Shown: positions 56,264 to 64,000 of the stretch, piece by piece
Layout of the letters: each line of letters opens with the position of its first letter
Numbering within the stretch: the stretch's first letter is position 1
Assembly (NCBI RefSeq): GCF_009017415.1
Contig: NC_092407.1
Location: 62,001-126,000 of the forward strand
Source: Aspergillus flavus
Taxonomy: Eukaryota; Ascomycota; Eurotiomycetes; Eurotiales; Aspergillaceae
Length of the DNA stretch: 64,000 bases
Direction of reading: 5' to 3'
Translations under genes and position numbers: made by a program
Notes under the pieces: model-generated
The model's input: the letters and a program-made list of their open reading frames with translations, nothing else
Database searches by the model: none
Told to the model about the DNA's origin: nothing

Positions 56264-56976
56264 AGTGAATCTGGAGTCAACTCAACAGGAATGCGATGAG
56301 ACTTTCCCGACTATGCTGACAGAGTGAGGGATTCCGTTTCTTATTTCAAACTTCCAGACGTGGACAATCAGAAATTATGACGACATGACCAGGCGAGAAA
56401 AATCCACTTTTGTCACCTCGTTGCGTGCAAGAATATCCCCAGAATGGCCGCATCCACAATAGGCCGAAAAGGGTAATTGCAGCCACCAGCTACTTTAACG
56501 TCAAAAAACCGGGGCCAAGGCGGGCCGAAAAGGGCAGTTCGAACCAGCCGGGATTCGATCGGGAATTTCATCGGTAGCTTCAACTTTCACGAACCCGAGA
56601 GAGACGTTCCCCACAGTTTCACTCCGATTAACCCAGAATGGCCCCATGGGGGTTCCGGCTTCCCCAATCTCGTGGAGGTAGCCCTAATCGTCCCAACTAA
56701 ATCCCCGCGGACCTACGTTTACCCCCAATAGACGACAGTAAGGCTACCAGGAACCTGCCAATCCTAAGTTTGATGGCGTCAGTAACTTCGTTAGTCTCAT
56801 CCAGCGGTCTTGTTACTACTCCGTATACCGCTCCGCCTTTCGCTTCCCCGGGTCGAGGGTGGTTTAATTGATTAATATAAGTATGCCGGGGAACTCTTGC
56901 ACCGTCACCATGTGTATGCAATCTAATCTCACTTTTCACCCACTCTAACCGTGCCTGGTTTGCGACCACCGGCAAT
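56264..56976. promoter_or_regulatory. Bidirectional promoter with two direct repeats
   Basis: The gap between the divergent DUF1593 and sugar-transporter genes contains two repeated motifs. GGCCGAAAAGGG occurs twice, about 60 bp apart (near 56462 and 56523). CCCAGAATGGCC occurs at 56438-56449 and 56632-56643. Such paired sites may be operators for a shared regulator. Confidence 0.5.
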
Positions 56977-58659
56977 ATGTTAGGGTCCTTCAAGCAGTCC
57001 GCTCTCTACCAGGAGCTGAATGCCCGTCTCGTGTTCATCGGGTGCTTCGTCTCCTTGGGCGCGATGGGATTCGGATTTGACAACTCCTGGTGGGGAGGTG
57101 CCTTGGGTCTGGATCAGTTCAACAAAAAATATGGCGCGTATGATCCAAGCACCGGTGGATACAGTCTTCCCTCGGAGAAGCAATCGGCCGGCACAGGCAC
57201 CGGTTCGGCTGGTATCATTCTCGGATGTCTCGCAGCTCCCTGGTTATGCTCACACTTGGGAAGGAAACCGACATTGTTGGTGATGTCGGGCCTCCTGGCT
57301 GTTGGCACGGTTCTGGAGGCTTCCGCCATTACCTCCTTCTGGCAGCTGGTGGTTGGCCGTATCGTGGTATATTCCGGCATCGGAGTGGCCTCCAATGTGG
57401 TGCCGATGTATCAGTCCGAATGTGCTCCCACCAAGGTTAGAGGTTCGTAAATGGACAAGGCGAGATGGTGACAGGCAGATGTGAATGCTAACCATATCTG
57501 TCCAGGTGCGTTTCTGACAGCTTACTCTATTTGGAATACATTCGGTGGCTTCATGGGCACGCTCGTGGTTTTCCTCTGCCAGAACATCAAAAGTGAATGG
57601 GCGTATCTGTAAGTACCATACCTTCTCTAGCCCATTTCTCCCTGAATCACTGGGCTTAACTAACCGCCCCGTAGCACCGTCATTCTCTGTCAGCTCTTCG
57701 TTCCGGTAGGAATCGTGCTTGGATATGCCTTTCTCCCCGAGACCCCTCGATACTTGGTCTATCGCGGACGGCTGGAGGAAGCCGAAGCTTCGATGAAAGT
57801 TCTGTTTGGGCCCGACTACAACGCCAAAGAGGAAATTCAGCTCTTACAGCTCCAGCTAGAAGAGCAGCGTGAATTCCATAAGGCAACGAGCTTGCTCGAC
57901 TGCTTTCGCGGGGTGAACCTGCGACGAACCGTCGTTGCGATGGGTACTCAAATCCTGCAGCAGGCGCAGGGTATCTCGTTTATCAACAACTTTATTGTGA
58001 CGTTCATGGAACAGCTGGGATTTCCGGATCCATTGAAGTCGAACGTCATTGTCCAGTCTTGCGGTCTTGTGGCCAACCTCATCTCGCTGTACACGTTCGA
58101 TAAGCTCGGACGGCGTATTAATATGCTCGTGGGTGCGTTGCTCATGGCTGCCATGATGATGGGAGTCGGTGGCGCCAGTGCGCACGGGACCGACAACCTC
58201 AGTTTGATGACCCAGAATGGTTGTGTGGCGATGCTCATTCTGTGGTATGTCTTCTACGGTTTATCATGGGGACCGGGTGTTTGGATTCTATCTGGTGAAA
58301 TTGGAACGGGACAATTGCGAGAACGGACTCTTCTGCTGGCCTCTCTCGGCAGCTTCGTCACCTCCGTTCCCATCAATTTCGTGAATCCATACGTCCAAGC
58401 CGCTATCGGTGGTCGTGTCACGTTTATCTACGGCAGTTTCTCGGTGGCCGCGATCGCTTTCGTCTATTTCCTTCTGCCTGAGACCAAAGACCGATCCCTG
58501 GAGGAGCTGGACGAAATGTTCCAGAACAAGGTTCCTACTAGAGAGTTTTACACGTATGTCTGCACGGGTCTGGGAGCACAGATTACGCAGTTGGAGAACA
58601 AGGACGACCATGGTGACATGAAGGTCAAGCAGGTTGAACATGTGGAAGCTGCTTTGTAG
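56977..58659 (+). CDS. MFS sugar transporter (3 exons)
   Basis: Exons 56977-57442, 57506-57608 and 57675-58659 (introns 63 and 66 bp) join to 517 residues. The sugar-porter signatures are visible: GRKPTLLVMSG after helix 2, PETPRYLVYRGRLEEAE in the central loop, ILQQAQGISFINNF in helix 7 with the QQ motif, and LPETKDRSLEELDEMF after helix 12. The pattern is that of fungal lactose, hexose or maltose-like permeases in the plasma membrane; the exact sugar cannot be told. It is divergent from the DUF1593 gene, a likely functional partner. Intact. Confidence 0.9.
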
Positions 58660-61245
58660 GTCGTATCCAGTCCTTGCTGTTGAGCTCATCGATGAGCAGA
58701 GCCTTGGCCAGAAATTTGTGTCCATAATGTGCTGTCCAGGGTAGTTATAATTGGTATGCTGGCTGTGCCACTGTATATTACACGACTCTCCACTATACTT
58801 GTTTTTTTATTCAAAGCTACGATTGGTACGAAATTGAAGTGATGCCTCTATAGTATAATTCGAAGGACCCCCCGTTTCATGTCAAGTGTAACCCCATTGC
58901 CGAGTGCCTATACAGCATCTGGATCGTCAAATGAATACCGTTTGGGGTGTTTCCCGAAGGATATCTGGGGAGCAAATCTCTTTCTACTACATTACGCCAA
59001 CGAGCTAGTTATTCTGGAATGTCCGTACTCTGGAACGATCCTTACGCAGGATTGGATCCACCACTCTCGCTTCGCACGCAAGCCCCACGACACGATTCAG
59101 CTCATACCAAAAGTGGACATGTCTGCAACGGCCGGTTGACAGTGGAAATGTACCTAATGCAATATTTGATTTCACCGTATCTTTCTATCCTCTTCCATTG
59201 CCGTAGTCGGGAAGTACTGGGTGGCCGATCTTAAATTCGACGAAGATTGTGTCGTGGCTAACAAGGTCATGAGAAATGGCAACTTCCTCCTCCTAATTAT
59301 ATCCCACGTGCCATCCGGATGGCTGTTTACAATAAGTCATTTATAATAGCCAAAGATACCACGCAATGCCTACCTAGGGGGCAGCATGAATCGGAAAGTG
59401 GTGGCTCCGCGTACCTTGTATGGGGGGATCCCGATCGAGAGAAGACGGCAAACCCTAATATACCCACCGGGTTTCCACCGGGAAATCGGGCCACCCGATC
59501 CAGCTGGAGTTGTCACCCGTCGTCGAGCCGGAGGAGCTTCGCCTCTCCGATTGCTATACTAGCTGCCTGCTAGTGTGTTTCCCGCCCTCTCTCGCCACTC
59601 CTGGCTCAAACACAACCCGCCTCAATTGGTTTAGCTCTTTTCCCTGCTGGCTTCAGACCTTTGGCTTGTCATCGATGTTTATTGATACATATTATATGAA
59701 CTCTCGAACTAACCCTCACGATGGAAGAAAAGTGCGCCAGAAAGCCCGAGACGCAGTCGATTAGCCAGTAATGACATTAGCCGTGTGAGAGCATTAAAGG
59801 CAAGTCTGTGTCTGAATGTACAGGATACACATTCTCCCCAAACATCCATGCCAGGTAGCGATTCAAACAAAGGTTCGAGCACTAAGACCTGGAAGATACC
59901 GTCATGAATCCCAATTCGGAATTGAGCCTGATATGAGGTAGATCCGCGGCATAGGGATTAGGAACATCATTTCAAACGCACAAAAATCTCATCTCGTAGC
60001 TAACTTTATATCAGGCCGTTGCTATCCTAGAGAGACCTTCGTCCAATTGAAGAGAGCTTACTGCGGGTACAAGTATGCTGTGAACTTCCACAACACTCAC
60101 AGTATCTATGGGAGTTCCAATCCCGGGTGAATATGTGACAGCTACTCCGAGACAGAATCCAGTCAGAATTGCTCACCCACAACGACACTGGAGACAATGA
60201 TAAACCTTTAAGTAGACATCGGCTGTTCCTGGCGGATGGCATGCGATTGAGGAGCGCGGAGTCCGGCTGTTTTCGTATTAACGTGTCACATCCTATCAGT
60301 ATCTTCGAAAAAAGGCTACGGAGGGTGCTAGAAGTTACTAAGTTCTCCAAATAATGATACGTAAAGTAATCCTATAGAGCTATTGCTATACGTGTAGATA
60401 AACGTATAGTATTGATTCTAGGTCTGGATATCGGTCGATGAAAGATGACTCCGACCTGCATCGCACATCCGAGTTGATCAGTACCTTGCGAGCATTCAGC
60501 CCAACCGAAATGTAGACGGCGGATCCACTGGCGAGAGCATACTGTGGCATTATAAGTCCTGTGTATTTATTTGTAGACTATGCTTCCTTTGGGAGAATAA
60601 CTAGACTTCCTGGGCCGGGTAAGAAACGCAGCCTAGTGTGCGGATAGTAACCGCAATATTACGGGATGGTTGTTGGGGGTGTCATACGTATGGGTCACAG
60701 CCTCAATTCAAGGTAGGATACCATATCGGAATGACTATCATTCCCTTGCTGCTGAATTGCACGAGTCATCTACGTAAAAACGAGCCGAAAGTAATGCAAT
60801 GACGTCTAGCCTAAATCTGTATGGTATGCGGAACTAGGTCTCTTTCCCGGAATAGTACTGTAAAGATTATAATAGCCCCTTTATCCTTTAGCTGGTGTCA
60901 ATGATCCATGTACGCTCATGACCCCTAGTAGTTGCTTCATATAAACACTACTAAAATGGTTCAAGTTTCAATGCGCGAGTACGGATACGGGTACGACGGG
61001 TTATGGCGATCGCTCGGTTTTCATCACTGATACTTTATCCCTGATATCCTTGTTTTCAGCTTTTCCGCAAATTAAACCAGTTTTGGATCATGAATCCCGC
61101 ATTTTCTGTGGCTATGCCCCTGATAATAGACGTTATAAAGGGGTCCGATGCGTCGCTTGGAGAGTGTAGTGCTTCTATCACAGTTAGCCAACGATCCTTA
61201 CAAAGCATACAACCTCATTCTTTACACCTTCCAGTTCACTAAGCC
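58660..61245. other. Long gene-free stretch
   Basis: In 2.6 kb only short open frames without recognisable similarity occur. A TATAAAG at 61134-61140 sits about 110 bp before the following AttH-like gene and is a plausible TATA box. No repeats or RNA genes are recognised. Confidence 0.45.
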
Positions 61246-62413
61246 ATGTGGGTCCTCAAAGCAGCAATCGTCTCCGGGCTTCTTCTGCCTCCAACACTGG
61301 CTAATCGCCTATATCTTCCTCCGGTCTATCACAATGGCAGTGTCGAGGTTGAGAACTTTTCTGTTCCCGGCAACCTTGACGGATTTAAGATGAAAACGCC
61401 GGCGAACTCAACTTCCTTTGATTTTTGGTACTTTGATGCCTTTTCTAGGAATACCAGCGCGGCCATCAACATCGTCTTCTTCAACACGGGTGACTTTGCT
61501 GCGAACCCGCACCCCTTGACTGTCCAAATCTCCGGAACCTTCGACAACGGTACCCAATTCTCCGGAGAGGCCCTGGCGTCTGAAGGTGCTTTTATCACCA
61601 ATGACGAGAGCGGAATTACTGGAAACTGGCTCGGCTCGGGCGCCAGCTTCTACGGTACCAACCTCGAGAAGCCCAACGTCGAGTACGTGGTTAAACTCAA
61701 CTCACCTAGCATCGGCGTGAGGGGCACGTTTAAGCTGAAATCCGTGAGTGACTCCCTGTCCAATTCAATCATCAGCTCAACAGCTAACCTATCCACACCC
61801 GCAGCGCGCACCACCCCACTATCCCTGCAACCCCAATGTCGATGGTCTAAACACCCTCCTTTTGCCACATCTCCATTGGTCAAATGCTGTTCCCGATGCC
61901 CAGGCTAATATCGATCTCACCATCAATGGTACCGAATTCAAAGTGACTGACGGTGTTGGGTACCACGACAAGAACTGGGGTGACGCGTCTGTCATCACCA
62001 GTCCCAAATACTGGGACTGGGGACACGCAAGCCTAGGCCCCTACTCGCTGGTCTGGTACGACCTCTTGGACTACAATAATACCGAGCATGTCTACGCCTA
62101 TATCTCCAAGAATGGCAACCTCATGCACAATAATTGTGCCGAAAAGGCTGTTGAAGTGCGCCAGTGGGGTGCGAATGCCACATACCCGCCCACTAGTGGT
62201 ATTGCCACCAATGAGGGTTTGACTGCTCGGTTTGACCTAGGTGGTGGTCAGGCTTTTGTCGCGAACCTGACCAAGGAGGTAATAATTCACGATCAGATTG
62301 TTTATGCTAGGGCGTTGGGCTCTGTCACTGGTGGGATTGAGGGACAGGAGCAATATCAGGGTCGTGGGGCCTACGAAGAGTATGTGTATGGGTTGTTGTA
62401 CGGCAAATCTTGA
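61246..62413 (+). CDS. Secreted AttH/CrtC-like lipocalin-fold protein (2 exons)
   Basis: Exons 61246-61743 and 61805-62413, with a 61-bp intron, join to 368 residues. A signal peptide is present (MWVLKAAIVSGLLLPPTLA), and many NGT, NST, NTS and NGS sequons suit secretion. The motif GYHDKNWGD and the following WDWGHASLGPYSLVWYDLLD are typical of AttH/hydroxyneurosporene-synthase-like proteins (two lipocalin-like barrels). In fungi this fold includes pericyclases that guide Diels-Alder reactions in metabolite clusters, as well as many uncharacterised members. No synthase gene is near it in this window, so its substrate is open. The intron is supported by the stop-free join between KLKS and RAPPHYPCNPNVDG. 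Confidence 0.78.
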
Positions 62414-63657
62414 TGAACGGGTGTATGATGTTTTCTGGTATTATGTGCTCGGGTTCTGTTCGACGTAATTGGTCTTGAGATAGGTCATGCTCTTCCCCTT
62501 AGACCGAGGATGAGAATTAGAAAGGATGTAGTGGATCCCAGGGTGCTTTGGAGGATGAGGTCAACCACTAACCAATACCTGTATCACCATGTGTTAGATA
62601 ACCTAATTCCTGCTACAGAAAATGCCAAAGCATCTCCTAGCGTGTCCGGCGTGTTCGGCGTCTTAGGCATAAGACTATTTCATTTTGTCTGCTAATACAT
62701 CATTCGCAAAACGGCTCACTTGGTAGATACACACTCTATCTACCGTTTGTATCGGCTACCGTGGTGATATTCAAGAAGCGCAAATGCCTTTGACGTATGT
62801 AGCATCATGGTTTTAATACCCTTCTCGTACCAACCACCAGTTCACAGTGCACACTCACAATGGGCCAGTCCACTTTCCAGCGATACTATCTCCCGGGGAA
62901 GAGAGACGTCGACATCCTGGTGCTTCGAAACGTTCCGAAGATAGCTCCCAAGAAAGGCAAAATCCTAACGGTGAGGCCACCTGCTAGGTGTCAAGGCTAT
63001 TATTATGTCCGCACATCCCCGACGACCTGCAGGGCTACGAATACTCTACTAATATCATGATGCTTTCGGCGGTATTACTCTAGGCAAACATCCTTTGCTC
63101 CATGCCAACTACCTATGGGATATTGTAGATGCAGTTGATACTCGTCTCGGGTGTCGACGCGGAAATCCTAGTCGCATCTTATTTTTAGTCACCTTTTCAG
63201 GGGATCCTTCATTGAAGTGTTCATATCACCACAAAAGTCCACGGTAAAATCTCATAACATACTTAGATAGTAGACCCACTTCATCCTGGACCCACAATAC
63301 GAGTACGTTGGAGATGCAATTGGCTGTTATTACACTCCACTGTGGGTTAAAAATGATCCATCTCGTAAAAACTTCAAGGGGATTATTGATGGAAAATGTG
63401 GGGAATTATTTATACGGAGGTAGAGGCAATAGGATCCCGGTCCTTTGCTTTGGGGGTCAACTTCACAATGTCGACTACTAAAGGGAGTATACAGAGTATA
63501 AAGTAGTATATGCGAGTCTTTATATCCAACTCCTAAATATATATACATATCTCTCTTTGAATTCAAGTACAGCACAACCAACGAACAGTATATAATACAA
63601 AAAGGAACAGCAGGAACGACACCAATACTAATGTACAACCTACGGTAGAACAATATC
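62414..63657. other. Gene-free stretch
   Basis: 1.2 kb without a recognisable gene, between the AttH-like gene and the 3' end of the RTA1-like gene. Confidence 0.45.
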
Positions 63658-64000
63658 TCACCCCCTCATTTCCACTTCGCGATAAGCCCTCTCCCTGAGC
63701 ACATTTGCCGGATGAAGAAAATGAAAAACAGTCTGCACCACGAACATCAGAAGAGTATCAAACACATACATAAACACTTCATGACTGGCAAGATACCCGG
63801 CATTCCCCTGACAGAACTCAACGATGCGAAACAAACACCGAACGATAATCAACAACGACACTCCAAACAGGGTATATAACAACGGCCCATACGGCATTGA
63901 AAGCACCCGGACGCATTTCAGCTTCTGGACTCGTTGGTGAAATATAACAGAGAGAGTGAAGAATCCACCAAAAAACACCAATTGCACGAAGAGTCCCACG
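63658..64000 (-). CDS. RTA1-like membrane protein, C-terminal part (cut by window end)
   Basis: The frame runs off the right edge of the window; 113 codons are visible, ending at 63658. Three hydrophobic segments are seen. The motif RCLFRIVEFCQGNAGYLASHE followed by YVFDTLLMF is characteristic of the C-terminal region of RTA1-family proteins, seven-helix fungal membrane proteins linked to lipid translocation and resistance to drugs such as aminocholesterol. The 5' end, start and possible introns lie outside the window. Confidence 0.82.
   Translation of the reverse strand, partial: VGLFVQLVFFGGFFTLSVIFHQRVQKLKCVRVLSMPYGPLLYTLFGVSLLIIVRCLFRIVEFCQGNAGYLASHEVFMYVFDTLLMFVVQTVFHFLHPANVLRERAYREVEMRG

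Noticed and set aside
56535..56565. GTTCGAACC and GATTCGATC resembling a tRNA B-box
   Set aside because: No A-box, anticodon arm or cloverleaf pairing could be laid out on either strand.
54701..58659. DUF1593 and sugar transporter as part of the RiPP cluster
   Set aside because: They form their own divergent pair with a shared promoter, and neither family is known from dikaritin pathways. Kept separate, though co-regulation cannot be excluded.
58879..59234. Two overlapping frames of 86 and 95 codons
   Set aside because: No motif, no plausible splice partner, and no codon bias distinguishing them from the surrounding non-coding DNA.

Overview
The window looks like an accessory region of a filamentous ascomycete genome, most likely Eurotiales (Aspergillus/Penicillium type). 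The evidence is many short spliceosomal introns (46-79 bp, GT..AG), fungus-restricted families (Zn2Cys6 regulator, DUF3328/UstYa, DUF2235, DUF3632, RTA1, F-box), a dispersed 5S rRNA fragment and a large AT-saturated block typical of repeat-induced point mutation (RIP). No bacterial-style operons, CRISPR arrays or intact tRNAs were seen.

Layout. 0.8-8.4 kb: a possible small catabolic group, consisting of an FAD amine oxidase, a monocarboxylate-type MFS transporter, a thioesterase gene broken by two in-frame stops, and a saccharopine-dehydrogenase-like reductase; the gaps around them carry an unusual number of CCGCGG palindromes. 9.3-9.75 kb: a 5S rRNA-derived fragment followed by a 27-A tract. 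10.0-12.1 kb: a subtilisin-type protease. 13.5-22.6 kb: two nested, heavily RIP-mutated LTR retrotransposons. The inner one has equal-length 669-bp LTRs and a 5-bp target duplication (ACAAG) inside an LTR of the outer one. 22.8-30 kb: intact genes for an F-box protein, a Zn2Cys6 regulator, a secreted carboxylesterase and a secreted cupin. 30.5-41 kb: a graveyard of broken genes (DUF3632, P450, amino-acid permease, metzincin protease) interleaved with intact DUF2235 and methyltransferase genes. 41.7-47.7 kb: an orphan 739-residue protein, a 676-bp inverted-repeat element, a CYTH-like protein and a transposon-associated remnant.

47.9-54.6 kb is the most interesting part. An MFS efflux-type transporter and a 110-residue secreted precursor with three tyrosine-containing repeats and Arg-Arg (Kex2) sites lie on the minus strand. 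Divergent from the precursor are two intact UstYa/DUF3328 genes, each with both HxxHC motifs. This is the arrangement of a dikaritin-type fungal RiPP (ribosomal peptide) cluster. I do not recognise the precursor repeat, so the product may be undescribed.

54.7-58.7 kb: a divergent pair of a DUF1593 (nucleoside-hydrolase-like) protein and a sugar transporter sharing one promoter region with direct repeats. 61.2-62.4 kb: a secreted AttH/CrtC-like protein. The window ends inside an RTA1-family membrane protein. Intron positions were deduced by reading frames and splice consensus by eye, without alignment tools.
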